Under the pieces are notes generated by a model, which saw only the letters and a program-made list of their open reading frames with translations, had not been told where the DNA came from and ran no database searches. The position numbers were made by a program, and so were the translations under genes. From CAVVUF01 sp963751425 (GTDB lineage: Bacteria; Chloroflexota; Anaerolineae; Anaerolineales; UBA4823): a DNA stretch of 64,000 nt. Positions 1-8,156 of this stretch are shown piece by piece. The DNA lies in the NCBI GenBank assembly GCA_963751425.1, contig CAVVUF010000005.1:186001-250000 (forward strand), written 5' to 3'. Each line of letters opens with the position of its first letter. The stretch's first letter is position 1.

Positions 1-5
1 TCCAA

Positions 6-28
6 AGGACAAGCTGACAGTTTGTCCT
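6..28. repeat. Palindromic hairpin element, copy 1
   Basis: AGGACAA and TTGTCCT form a 7-bp inverted repeat around a short CTGACAG-like centre. A close relative lies at 9563-9583 with 8-bp arms GGACAAAC / GTTTGTCC. Both sit at gene ends or between genes, so they may be a small dispersed palindromic repeat or terminator stems. Confidence 0.45.
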
Positions 29-32
29 GCAC

Positions 33-857
33 CTACATCAGCGCCTCCAACGGAACCTCCCTCATCCGTTCGGGCACGAATACCCTCACCCGCGGGTCAA
101 TCCGCTGGAGGCGGCGCTCGAATGCCGCCAAGTCCAGGCGCTGCAGGGGTGGGAATGCCAGCCGGGGAGGCAGGAAAGAGGGCCTGGCAGGCTGCGTGAG
201 AGGCGTCCACATGTCGTCCCAATGGTTCGGGAACACAACCTTCGGCTGCACCCGCTCCAAAAGCTGCCGGCAGTAGCTTTCGGAATGGTAAGGCTGCAGG
301 CAGAGGAACGCGGCTCCTTCCGCCAGCTCAGGCGGGCTGCCACTGTTATCAAAGATGGAAATCCCTTCCGCCTCAACCCAGAAGGAAAAGCATTCGTCCA
401 GTCGGTACTGCCGGGCTGTGAAGGGCGGCTTCAGCCCCGATGAAAGCCTTCCCGCATTAAAAAGAGGGATGCGCCGGTGCTTTGCAAGAATAACCTTCAC
501 GCTGAACTCACCCAGGGTCAAACAATCGCCAGGCTGGACCTGGTGGACCTGCGCAGGGGGTACCCCATCGAGCAGGCAGAGCTGGCAGGCGTTCGCAGAG
601 CCATACACCTGTGCCCCTGTCGCCCGAGCGAGGCCTGGCACATCCAGAAGATGGTCGTAATGGGCGTGGGTGACAAGGATGTAGTCGACGCGAGAGATGT
701 AGGAAGAGAGCAAGGAATGGTCAGATTGCACCCCCCCTGCCCACAGGCGCTTAAACTGGATACGGGTAAGGCAGGGATCGATCACCAGAACTTGATTGTT
801 AACAGTAAGCTCGACCCCGGCGATGCCAAGCCAGCGAAAGATCATTTTACCCACCAA
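33..857 (-). CDS. MBL-fold metal-dependent hydrolase (UlaG-like)
   Basis: Predicted cytosolic metallo-beta-lactamase-fold hydrolase of about 270 residues. The metal-binding motif THAHYDH (HxHxDH) lies about 60 residues in, and later His residues (AKHRRIP; PNHWDD near the C-terminus) fit the remaining ligands. There is no signal peptide. The longest frame begins at a TTG at 857, but an ATG at 845 (protein starting MIFRWLGIAG) preceded by GGTGGG is the more likely start. Proteins of this class act on phosphoesters, lactones or acyl groups, and the substrate cannot be read from sequence. The next gene upstream on the same strand (945-1799) starts far away, so I do not infer an operon. Confidence 0.85.
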   Translation of the reverse strand: MVGKMIFRWLGIAGVELTVNNQVLVIDPCLTRIQFKRLWAGGVQSDHSLLSSYISRVDYILVTHAHYDHLLDVPGLARATGAQVYGSANACQLCLLDGVPPAQVHQVQPGDCLTLGEFSVKVILAKHRRIPLFNAGRLSSGLKPPFTARQYRLDECFSFWVEAEGISIFDNSGSPPELAEGAAFLCLQPYHSESYCRQLLERVQPKVVFPNHWDDMWTPLTQPARPSFLPPRLAFPPLQRLDLAAFERRLQRIDPRVRVFVPERMREVPLEALM

Positions 858-944
858 GGCAAGGAGATCACGAAGAAAACCATTAGAAAATCTTCACGAA
901 CAAAAAACCAAAAATTCAATTTTTGAACTTATGCAGCTCATATA

Positions 945-1799
945 TCAAGGTTCGTCCATGAAAAGAATGGGGTCGTAGCGCCGCTTGAGGGCGGGCAGGC
1001 GGCTCTGGCAGGCTTGCTCTAAGCTGCTGACCAGGCAGCCATTTGAGGCGTAGACTTTCACTTCCAATGGGGTGCTGAAGTATTTCCGCCAGTAGGCAGC
1101 CAGGACGTAAGCAGTTCCACCGCCCTGGTAGCACCAGTCTTCGTGACGCAGGATCACCTGGCTCGGGACCCAATGCAAGTATCCAGGCATAAGCGCTTCC
1201 AGGCTGTCGGGATAATGCCCTTCTTGGACCTGGTAGCGGTTAATCGCAGCAGCAATTTTGTCTGCCCGCTGCCGGGTGAGAGCTTGATAATCGGCATTCC
1301 AGCCCATCCAGAAGGCGCTCAGGAGTAAGACCGGCGTCAGGAGGGCAAAGCAGAAGCCCGCTGAACGAAACCAGTGCTTCGCTTTGATGCCCATCAGCGC
1401 CCCACAGATCACAGCGGCAAGGCTCGCCTGGTAAGCCAGCCAGATGCCTCCCAGCCCATCGGAGGTCTGATCCCAGACCGATGCCCAATAGGTGACGTAA
1501 GCCAGGGTGAGGAGCAGGAGCACCGCCAGGCTGAAAAAGAGAATCCTGCGCCAGGGGCGGGTATGCCAGGCAGGTTTATCCTCTCCAGACGGTGAGGTGG
1601 TTTTATGGGAAATGCCAAGGGAGCTCGAAATCAAGGCCGCGGCCAGGATCACCACCAGGCTGGGGAAGGTGAACAGCACCGGCTGCAGGAGGCGGATAAC
1701 CCAATTGGGCAAGATCTCCCAAAGACGTGGAAACACATCGAAGTGGACCATTCCCAGACAAGCCATGGCGAGCAAGCTGAGAGTGATGTAGAGATTCAT
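945..1799 (-). CDS. Multi-pass membrane protein with pseudopilin-like C-terminal domain (paralogue A)
   Basis: Unknown function, 284 residues. About five hydrophobic segments fill the first 190 residues. A soluble C-terminal domain follows with AAINRYQVQEGHYPDSLEALMPGYL and EDWCYQGG motifs. It is clearly paralogous to the C-terminal half of 10576-11901, which shares (W)VPxQVxLRxEDWCYQGG and a following aromatic, Cys-containing stretch. The 'YPxSLxxL' pattern resembles the soluble region of type II secretion major pseudopilins (GspG-like), but here it follows several membrane helices, so it is not a pilin. ATG start at 1799. No partner gene indicates its job. Confidence 0.7.
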   Translation of the reverse strand: MNLYITLSLLAMACLGMVHFDVFPRLWEILPNWVIRLLQPVLFTFPSLVVILAAALISSSLGISHKTTSPSGEDKPAWHTRPWRRILFFSLAVLLLLTLAYVTYWASVWDQTSDGLGGIWLAYQASLAAVICGALMGIKAKHWFRSAGFCFALLTPVLLLSAFWMGWNADYQALTRQRADKIAAAINRYQVQEGHYPDSLEALMPGYLHWVPSQVILRHEDWCYQGGGTAYVLAAYWRKYFSTPLEVKVYASNGCLVSSLEQACQSRLPALKRRYDPILFMDEP

Positions 1800-1867
1800 A
1801 TTTGAGAAGTCAATCTGGAGTTTCCTGTGTTTGGTACAAAGGCAGTCCTGGAAATTCGCTTTTATTT

Positions 1868-2491
1868 CTATGGAGACCCGTAAGCAGATAACGGCGAATT
1901 AATCGAGTTCTTCCCAGGAGACCATAACACTGGAAGCGCGGTCAAGTTAGATTGAGAGCTGATCTGAGATTTCGCTCCTGAGAGCACATCCCGAAAACGC
2001 AAGGTGCCAGCCCGGTTAGGTGAAAGCACTGCAATCCAATATTTCGTCCCGGCTGTCAGGTTTGTTCCCGTTACCACTACGGAATTCCACTGCCCATTGG
2101 TTGGGTTCACAATTTTTCCTTTCACCAGCAGCGTACCCGGGTTGTTGCTCCCTGTATTTGTATAAATACCAATTTCCACACTGGTCGCAGTACTCAAACT
2201 ATCAACATACACATACAGGCGTGCAACCTGCCCGCTGGCGGAGGCCGTGTATTGGAAAGCTTTAGCTTTTCCCGCGCTGCTCGCTTCCTGGTTTGAGCCA
2301 AGGTAAGTCGTCCCAATATACACAACGGGTGTGCTCGTCGGGGTAGGCGTGGGGCTGGATGTGGGTGTGGATGTACCAGTCAATGTTGCTGTAGGGGTAA
2401 GGGTAAGTGTGGGTACAGCGGTAGCGGTCGGTGATGGGGTCGGTGTTCGAGTGATCGTTGGGGTAGCCGTCCTGGTCGGCTCAAGCGTCAT
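1868..2491 (-). CDS. C-terminal piece of split Thr-Pro-linker surface protein
   Basis: Third fragment of one gene spanning 5321 down to 1868. It begins inside a Thr-Pro repeat linker and ends with a beta-rich domain of about 140 residues (FQYTASASGQVARLYVYVDS ... YWIAVLSP ... FRDVLSG). That domain is an internal duplicate of the N-terminal domain of the fragment at 4434-5321. The reading frame is open upstream well beyond the first Met, up to about 2830, and joins the frame of 2679-4373 if one A is removed at 2832-2835. The call as a separate gene is therefore an artefact of a frameshift. Probably secreted and cell-surface or polysaccharide associated. Confidence 0.6.
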   Translation of the reverse strand: MTLEPTRTATPTITRTPTPSPTATAVPTLTLTPTATLTGTSTPTSSPTPTPTSTPVVYIGTTYLGSNQEASSAGKAKAFQYTASASGQVARLYVYVDSLSTATSVEIGIYTNTGSNNPGTLLVKGKIVNPTNGQWNSVVVTGTNLTAGTKYWIAVLSPNRAGTLRFRDVLSGAKSQISSQSNLTALPVLWSPGKNSINSPLSAYGSP

Positions 2492-2560
2492 GGTGATTGT
2501 CGGAGTGGAGGTATGGGTTGGCTCCTGCGTAGCAGTCGCAGTCGCTGTAGGGGTATGTTC

Positions 2561-2885
2561 GAGCGTTAGAGTGGGTGTCGAGGTTGCTGTATTTGTGGAG
2601 ATTGGCGTTTGGGTAGCTGTGCTTGTCGGTACAAGGGTCTCCGTAAGTGTGGGGGGCAGCGTGGGAGTTAAAGTAAACTCAGCAGTCGCCGTCGGAGTTG
2701 CTGTAGCCGTATGAGTAGGTTCGAGCGTTAGAGTAGGCGTCGAGGTTGCTGTATTTGTGGAGATTGGCGTCTTGGTAGCTGTGCTTGTCGGTACAAGGGT
2801 CTCCGTAAGTGTGGGGGGCAGCGTGGGAGTTAAAAGTAAACTCAGCAGTCGTCGCCGGAGTTGCTGTAGCGGTATGAGTAGGTTC
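2561..2885. repeat. Two tandem 162/163-bp units inside the Thr-Pro linker
   Basis: The unit starting at 2561 recurs at 2723, and the next unit boundary is at 2886. The periods are 162 and 163, and the copies are nearly identical. The extra base in the second copy is an A in the run at 2832-2835 (AAAA against AAA in the first copy). It is the single change that breaks the reading frame. The repeat encodes about 54 residues of Thr-Pro linker. Confidence 0.85.
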
Positions 2886-4373
2886 GAGCGTTTCTGTTGC
2901 GGTACCCTCCTGGGTTGCAGTGGGGGTAGAGGTATGGGTAGGTGTTAAAGTTTCTGTGGATGAGGGAGTGCTCGTTGGCGCAGGAGTGAACGTGGGCATT
3001 CGCGCAGCGATGCGCCCATAATATATGGTTGGAGAATTATAGGGTGGGGCAAAAAACAGGAATTCGATCGTTTCAGGACGGTTATATCCAGTTACAGACC
3101 ATTTTACGGAGGGGCTGGAGTCGAAGGAACCAGAAGCAGGATGTACGGCAAAAAGCTGCGGAGAACCCCAGGTACCATCCTCCGCTCGCTTAATCACACA
3201 CATATCATCTAAAGATTTGCAGGAATTATTCAGGGGATGTCCGTGCCCGATTATATACAACTCCCCCGCATTATTCCACGCCATGGCAGGATCGTTTGAA
3301 TAGGCATTCAGAGTTTGATCGACCCAGCCAGTGCCTTGGTTGGACACATGATGGATGCGCCCATAATCGTTGCCGATATAATTTTCGATATAAGTGAGAT
3401 GGCGGGTGCCTTCTAGGCTGACCAACAAGCTCGGTCCTTGGTCAATGTTAATGCCAAAATAATGGGATATCCAGACGGGAGAGGTACTGACTACCTCAAT
3501 ATTGCCCCACACACCTGCACTCGTCCTAGTGCGCGCCAAGATCTTTGCTGGGCTGCTGGCCTCAGAGACCCAGGCCAGGGTGAGGGTCTGATCAACGGGT
3601 GAAATTGCCAGCACAGGATGGTTAGCACTGCCAGCCGTATCTACCTGAGTCTTTTCGCCGAGCGCTACCAAGGTGTTAGTATTCGACTCATAAGAAAACA
3701 CCTGATGATTGATGTGGTTTGTCTTGTTCCAATAGGCAATGTGGATCCTTCCATTCGAATCCATCATTGCTGAAACTCCGCTTGTTCCGATATAATCACC
3801 CGTTACGCTGCCGCTATCGCTGAAGAGCGGGATAGGATTGCGAAATGAGTTGCTCACCACATCGAAGGGATAATCAAGAACGAATCCTGTTCTGGTGAGT
3901 GCCAAAACATGGATGATGTTCTCTCCATTGTATACCGCCTCGATAGACAGCGGTTCTCCGTTGGAAATTGTTTGGGCGACTAATGAAAAATCGCTGCTCG
4001 CGTTCGGCAATCCGCCATTGGGTGTCCAATAACTCAAGATACTCAAAGAATAAGGCTGGGCGGCAAAAACATATAGCCGGTCCGTATTCGTCCTCACGAT
4101 CTGGCGGGGGATCACATCCGTAAAACCACTTCCCACAGACATCGACAAGTCCGGGATGGGTGTGCTGCTGCTGGTAAGGATCGGAGTCGGCGTAGCGGTA
4201 AAGGTCAAAGATGGCGTAAACGTGGTTGTGGGAGTTCTCGTCGCTTCCGGAGTCGGTGTTTCGCTCGCTGTGATGGTAGGGGTGTCCGAAGCTGTCGGTG
4301 TAAGCGTTGGAGAGGCAGTCCAGGTAGGTGTAACCGATTGGGTGAGGGTCGGTGTAGAGGTCCATATCTGCAT
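2679..4373 (-). CDS. Central piece of split Thr-Pro-linker surface protein (propeller-like domain)
   Basis: Second fragment of the 5321-1868 gene. It has a Thr-Pro linker, then about 370 residues of a repetitive beta-rich domain with motifs such as DSNGRIHIAYWN, LTLAWVSE and HLTYIENY, typical of beta-propeller or sialidase-like folds, then another Thr-Pro linker. The frame is the same as that of 4434-5321: 316 codons separate the two start positions and only one TAA (4434-4436) intervenes. The last ~45 residues (His/Tyr/Asp-rich) are out-of-frame translation of Thr-Pro codons after the A insertion at 2832-2835. Likely an extracellular adhesin or glycan-interacting protein. The enzymatic role is unknown. 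Confidence 0.65.
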   Translation of the reverse strand: MQIWTSTPTLTQSVTPTWTASPTLTPTASDTPTITASETPTPEATRTPTTTFTPSLTFTATPTPILTSSSTPIPDLSMSVGSGFTDVIPRQIVRTNTDRLYVFAAQPYSLSILSYWTPNGGLPNASSDFSLVAQTISNGEPLSIEAVYNGENIIHVLALTRTGFVLDYPFDVVSNSFRNPIPLFSDSGSVTGDYIGTSGVSAMMDSNGRIHIAYWNKTNHINHQVFSYESNTNTLVALGEKTQVDTAGSANHPVLAISPVDQTLTLAWVSEASSPAKILARTRTSAGVWGNIEVVSTSPVWISHYFGINIDQGPSLLVSLEGTRHLTYIENYIGNDYGRIHHVSNQGTGWVDQTLNAYSNDPAMAWNNAGELYIIGHGHPLNNSCKSLDDMCVIKRAEDGTWGSPQLFAVHPASGSFDSSPSVKWSVTGYNRPETIEFLFFAPPYNSPTIYYGRIAARMPTFTPAPTSTPSSTETLTPTHTSTPTATQEGTATETLEPTHTATATPATTAEFTFNSHAAPHTYGDPCTDKHSYQDANLHKYSNLDAYSNARTYSYGYSNSDGDC

Positions 4374-4433
4374 CCCTGTCGGCTCCGAAGTGGCTGTCTC
4401 AGTTGCAGAGGCAGAAGGAATGGAGGTTTCGGT

Positions 4434-5321
4434 TTAAGTCCATTCCGGTGAATTCGTTGCTGTGGCAGTAGGCGTATGTGTCACCGTGGGTATAGCCGTT
4501 GCCGAGGCGGTAGGCGTATATGTCACTGTGGGTATGGCCGTTGCCGTGGGGGTTGGCGTATTCGTCGCTGTGGGTGTAGCCGTCCAAGTTGCGGTAGGCG
4601 TTGCAGTGCTCGTCCGGGTGGCTGTCGGAGTAGAAGTCTCAGTGCTGATAGGTGTAGAGGTCGGTGTGCTGGTGGCTGGTGCTGTCGCAATCCCAGTCCG
4701 CGTGGATGTGGGGGTAGGGCTGGCCTGGCTTTCCTCCACGGCATATGCAGACATCGGCGACATGGAATAGACATTGCCCTTCGTCCAGGTGGCTGGGAGT
4801 GCAGCAAGGTTCGTTTGTGAACTGGTTTGGGCTAGCCCACCCGAGGACACATCCCGGAACCAGACAATTCCTTTCCCTGTCGGACCCAGTACTGCAATCC
4901 AATAACGGGCTCCGCTGACTACACTCACTGAAGTCACTGGTACAGCATTCCAGGCTCCTTTCGCAGGGTTCGTGATCGAACCTTGGGTCAATAAGCTGCC
5001 CGGGTTGTTGCTGGAATCAGCATAAAGTCCAACATTAACCTGGGTAGCCGCACTGCTGGGGTCGATATAGATATAAATTTTGTTCACTGACCCGCTGGCA
5101 GTCGCGGTATACTGAAAGGCTTCAGCCATCCCGGCCGGGTTAGAGTCCTGGATGTTTTGAATGGTCTGATTGCCAATTAAAATCGTTGTAGCAGCCTCAG
5201 CAGAATAGAGCGTAAAGGTGCACAAAACGAAAAGAACGCAACCGATAACCGTATTGCGTAGTGAATGCCTTGTAAATCGCGCGCACATAGATACCATTAC
5301 AGCTAACCTCATAAAACCCAA
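4434..5321 (-). CDS. N-terminal piece of split Thr-Pro-linker surface protein
   Basis: Starts with a signal-peptide-like segment (hydrophobic stretch VIGCVLFVLCTFTLYSAEAA at about residues 26-45). A beta-rich domain follows (FQYTATASGSVNKIYIYI ... NNPGSLLTQGSI ... YWIAVLGPTG ... FRDVSSGG), then a long Thr-Pro linker. It stops at TAA 4434-4436 within the linker. Immediately after the stop the same frame continues with Thr-Glu-Thr-rich coding sequence into the next fragment. A CAA (Gln) to TAA change, natural or a sequencing error, explains the interruption. The N-terminal domain is duplicated at the far C-terminus (1868-2491). Confidence 0.65.
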   Translation of the reverse strand: MGFMRLAVMVSMCARFTRHSLRNTVIGCVLFVLCTFTLYSAEAATTILIGNQTIQNIQDSNPAGMAEAFQYTATASGSVNKIYIYIDPSSAATQVNVGLYADSSNNPGSLLTQGSITNPAKGAWNAVPVTSVSVVSGARYWIAVLGPTGKGIVWFRDVSSGGLAQTSSQTNLAALPATWTKGNVYSMSPMSAYAVEESQASPTPTSTRTGIATAPATSTPTSTPISTETSTPTATRTSTATPTATWTATPTATNTPTPTATAIPTVTYTPTASATAIPTVTHTPTATATNSPEWT

Positions 5322-5474
5322 GATAAATCCTAACGATTAAAGCTGTAACCCATTTCACAAAGGATGCTGGATTGTGAAATTTCTCATAATTATATCATCG
5401 CTATCAGCAATCCAGAACCACCGGGTTTTAGTTAGGTGTTTAGCCTAACCAGTTTTGATACAGGTACCATAATG

Positions 5475-6866
5475 TCAAACCGTCTCGGCCAGGTTGTGGA
5501 TCCAGCGCTTCGAGTAGTAGCGCCAGGTGGCGATGACAAACTTGGTGCACTCATCCAGCATGGCCAGGGCATAGACCCAATAAACGGGCAGGTGGAAGAC
5601 GAAGGCTCCTATTGAAGCCATGACGACGCCGACCAACCACATGGTGCCAGTCTCGAGGAAGAAGGAGAAGCGGGTGTCTCCTCCGCTGCGCAGGATACCG
5701 ACGATCAGAATGGTGTCAGCGGCGCGAATCCACATGATGCAGGAGAGGACGATAAGTACCCGACGAGCATTCTCGGTAACCTCCGCGGAGACTTCAAATA
5801 AACCGAGGATAAGCGGTGAGAACAGGAAGATCAGGATACCAACGAGAACACCGATGACCATTGCCAGGCGCAGCGTCCAGCCGGCATACCAGTACGCTCG
5901 ATCGAGGTTATCGGAACCGATCTGGTTTCCGACGATCACTGCGCAGGCGGCAGCCATGGAAAAGACCGCCACCATGCCCAACTGGTCGATGGTGCCGACG
6001 ATATTCATGGCGGCAATGGCTTCGGTGCCCATGCGACCATAGATGGCATTGTAGGTGGTTACTCCGAGAGCCCAAACGATCTCCTGAGCGATGATCGGTA
6101 AGACAGGCTTGAGCACCCGCCAGGCAAAAATCCTATCAAAACCGAACATCTGTTTGAGGGATGCGGCAATCGGGGAGCGCGTTAAATACACGGCACTGAC
6201 CAGCAAGGTACACTCCAGCACGCGGGCGATAAGTCCAGCCAAAGCTGCGCCGCGCAAGCCCATCTCGGGCAGCCCAGCCTTGCCAAAGACCAGAAGGTAA
6301 TTTAAGAGTGTGTTCAAGATCAGGGCGATGATGCTGATCGTGACCGGCAAGCGCACCTGCCCGGTACTGCGCAGGATGGAGGCGAAGCAAAAGGTGATCG
6401 TGACGAAGATGTAGGAGCAGCCAAAGATCCGCAAGTATCCCGCACCAAGCTCGATTACTTCTGGATCTTTGGAATAGATGCTGAGGAATTGGTGTGGGAA
6501 GAAAGCAGCAACCGTGAAGAAGAAAAGGGCAACGATCAAGCCTAATCCCAGGGAGAGACCTAATACTTTGTGGATGCCATCAAGATTGCGTTTTCCCCAA
6601 AGTTGGGCAGTAAACATTGCCGTGCCGCTGAAAACGCCAAATAGGGCAAGCTGCAAGAGGAAAAAAGCCTGGTTTGCAAGACCCAGGGCAGCGACGGAAG
6701 TCTCTCCGAGCTGTCCAATGAAGACAACACTGACCATATTGAGAGAAGACATGACCAAGTTTTGCAGGGCAATGGGCAGGGCAATGGTGAAGAGGGCAGC
6801 ATAATAGCCGCGGTCACCAAACAGGCGCACGAGGAGGCTGGGGCTAGCTGGGGCAGATTGGACCAA
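5475..6866 (-). CDS. MATE family efflux transporter
   Basis: 463-residue integral membrane protein with about 12 hydrophobic helices in two six-helix halves, as expected for the MATE family (usual length 440-470). The N-terminal half carries the typical PIALQNLVMSSLNMVSVVFIGQLG segment, with helix-1/2 residues conserved in NorM-like pumps. MATE proteins export cationic drugs or metabolites in exchange for Na+ or H+. No regulator lies adjacent, and the substrate is unknown. Single intact frame with an ATG start. Confidence 0.93.
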   Translation of the reverse strand: MVQSAPASPSLLVRLFGDRGYYAALFTIALPIALQNLVMSSLNMVSVVFIGQLGETSVAALGLANQAFFLLQLALFGVFSGTAMFTAQLWGKRNLDGIHKVLGLSLGLGLIVALFFFTVAAFFPHQFLSIYSKDPEVIELGAGYLRIFGCSYIFVTITFCFASILRSTGQVRLPVTISIIALILNTLLNYLLVFGKAGLPEMGLRGAALAGLIARVLECTLLVSAVYLTRSPIAASLKQMFGFDRIFAWRVLKPVLPIIAQEIVWALGVTTYNAIYGRMGTEAIAAMNIVGTIDQLGMVAVFSMAAACAVIVGNQIGSDNLDRAYWYAGWTLRLAMVIGVLVGILIFLFSPLILGLFEVSAEVTENARRVLIVLSCIMWIRAADTILIVGILRSGGDTRFSFFLETGTMWLVGVVMASIGAFVFHLPVYWVYALAMLDECTKFVIATWRYYSKRWIHNLAETV

Positions 6867-6934
6867 AAAGAGTCTCCGGTGAAACAGGCTGAAAGATAAG
6901 TGTACCGGAGAGTTGTGAAATCGTCAAACTGAAT

Positions 6935-7099
6935 GTGGAAGCCGACTTTTTAGGAAGTAAACCGGTCGAAAGGATCCACATCTGCTTATATAGTGAAGCA
7001 GACCGGCAGCAGAGCGAATCCCTCGAAGCCAACGTCGAGCCCTATCACCCAGAAGACGAGGCGGAGGTGCAAGAAAAGTTTCAGCTAGTGAAGGATTAG
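6935..7099 (+). CDS. Possible short ORF or gene remnant
   Basis: A plus-strand open frame lies between two minus-strand genes. It opens after a TGA just upstream, can start at GTG 6935, and ends at TAG 7097-7099. It gives about 55 charged residues (...PVERIHICLYSEADRQQ...EPYHPEDEAEVQEKF). The composition is protein-like, rich in Glu/Asp with few rare codons, but there is no clear ribosome site and I do not recognise it. It may be the tail of a deleted gene. Confidence 0.25.
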   Translation: MEADFLGSKPVERIHICLYSEADRQQSESLEANVEPYHPEDEAEVQEKFQLVKD

Positions 7100-7104
7100 C
7101 CGTT

Positions 7105-7353
7105 TCATATCCGGTACTTACGGCAGATCTTCTTTGCCAGAACAGCATTTAAGTCAAAAAAAGCATTTACCAACTTACCCAAACTGTGCAGCTTCTGCCC
7201 CTCCCTGAACTCGCGGTAAAGCAGGCGCGTCTCGCAGCTTTCCAGCAAGACCAAGTCATCAGCCTTGCGCTGGGCCTGGACGATTGCCCTGGCCTGCAAA
7301 ATACTTCTGAAGTGCCCAAGCACCCATGCCCAGGCCGATAAACTGACCTTCAC
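7105..7353 (-). CDS. C-terminal piece of the family 2 glycosyltransferase
   Basis: An 82-residue frame (KVSLSAWAWVLGHFRSILQARAIVQAQRKADD...) that continues naturally from the glycosyltransferase at 7350-8156, where members of the family have a helical C-terminal tail. It is separated from it only by a frame change in a run of six C (7353-7358; six G on the coding strand). It has no ribosome site of its own, and its apparent start is a GTG inside that run. Best treated as the end of the upstream gene. Confidence 0.6.
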   Translation of the reverse strand: MKVSLSAWAWVLGHFRSILQARAIVQAQRKADDLVLLESCETRLLYREFREGQKLHSLGKLVNAFFDLNAVLAKKICRKYRI

Positions 7354-8156
7354 CCCCCTCCTCCCAGGCGGAGGGAATGCGCCAGGTCGAACAGCTCTGC
7401 CAGCAATAATCCAGGCAGCAGGAGCAGGAGGGTGCGCCAGCGCCAGTACTTGTAAAGCAGGATGTAACGGTTGCGCTTTGAATAGTACAGGCTGAAATAA
7501 CCCGGGCGTTCCGACCAGTTATCGTGCAAGACCCTCGATTCAGGCGTGAAAAGGCTGGAGAAACCTGCCAGGCAGGCCCGCCAGCACAGGTCAATCTCTT
7601 CGGAGTACATATAGAGGAAACTCATCAAAGCCCGCCAGGCTTTCCCAAAGTGACTGACGGATGGCAAACGAAGCTCCCGATACAGACCCAACTCGAGCGG
7701 ACTGCATGAAGTCTCCGCTGGCAGCATCAATCCGCGCCCGAAGATCAGGCCCGAATAATGGACATCCATCCCGCACATGTGAATCAGCTCAGGCTGGCGC
7801 ATCATCAATACTTTTGAAGTGGTCAACCCCACTTTGGAATTTACCTCCAGAGGAGCCAGCAGCCCATCCAGCCAGCCCGGAAGCGGTTGGGTATCCTGGT
7901 TCAAGAATACCAGAGTTTCCCCATGGGCAATCTTCGCCGCCTGGTTGCAGGCGGCTGCAAAACCGGTGTTTTGGGTATTCTCCACCAGCCTGAGCTGCGG
8001 CCATTTGCGCTTTACAAGGTCCACTGACCCATCGGACGAGGCATTATCCACCAGGATAAGCTCATCTGCCTCCGTCAGCTGAGGTATGAGGCCAGCAAAC
8101 AGGTTCTCAAGGTAGGCAGAGCCGTTATACAGGACAATGATGATGCTGGAACGCAT
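7350..8156 (-). CDS. Family 2 glycosyltransferase (rhamnosyltransferase-like), with compensating frameshifts
   Basis: Membrane-associated GT-A glycosyltransferase. The N-terminus shows SIIIVLYNG, the acidic LVDNASSDGS motif and FLNQDTQP (the metal/nucleotide site), followed by EEIDLCWRA and two C-terminal hydrophobic segments. Residues of about 7620-7688 translate to nonsense in this frame. The neighbouring frame gives VGSVSGASFAIRQSLWE and AGFDEF, which is the family's conserved acceptor region. Adding one G at CCC 7687-7689 and removing one T at AAA 7618-7620 (plus-strand notation) restores it. The gene abuts the CBM9-like lipoprotein gene (stop and start 1 base apart), so all three genes from 9536 downwards form an operon. 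Confidence 0.85.
   Translation of the reverse strand: MRSSIIIVLYNGSAYLENLFAGLIPQLTEADELILVDNASSDGSVDLVKRKWPQLRLVENTQNTGFAAACNQAAKIAHGETLVFLNQDTQPLPGWLDGLLAPLEVNSKVGLTTSKVLMMRQPELIHMCGMDVHYSGLIFGRGLMLPAETSCSPLELGLYRELRLPSVSHFGKAWRALMSFLYMYSEEIDLCWRACLAGFSSLFTPESRVLHDNWSERPGYFSLYYSKRNRYILLYKYWRWRTLLLLLPGLLLAELFDLAHSLRLGGGG

Noticed and set aside
2331..2714. Val/Gly-rich plus-strand open frames in the Thr-Pro linkers (also 4156-4437, 4462-4770)
   Set aside because: They are antisense shadows of Thr-Pro codon repeats; there is no ribosome site or start context and the minus-strand frame is the protein.
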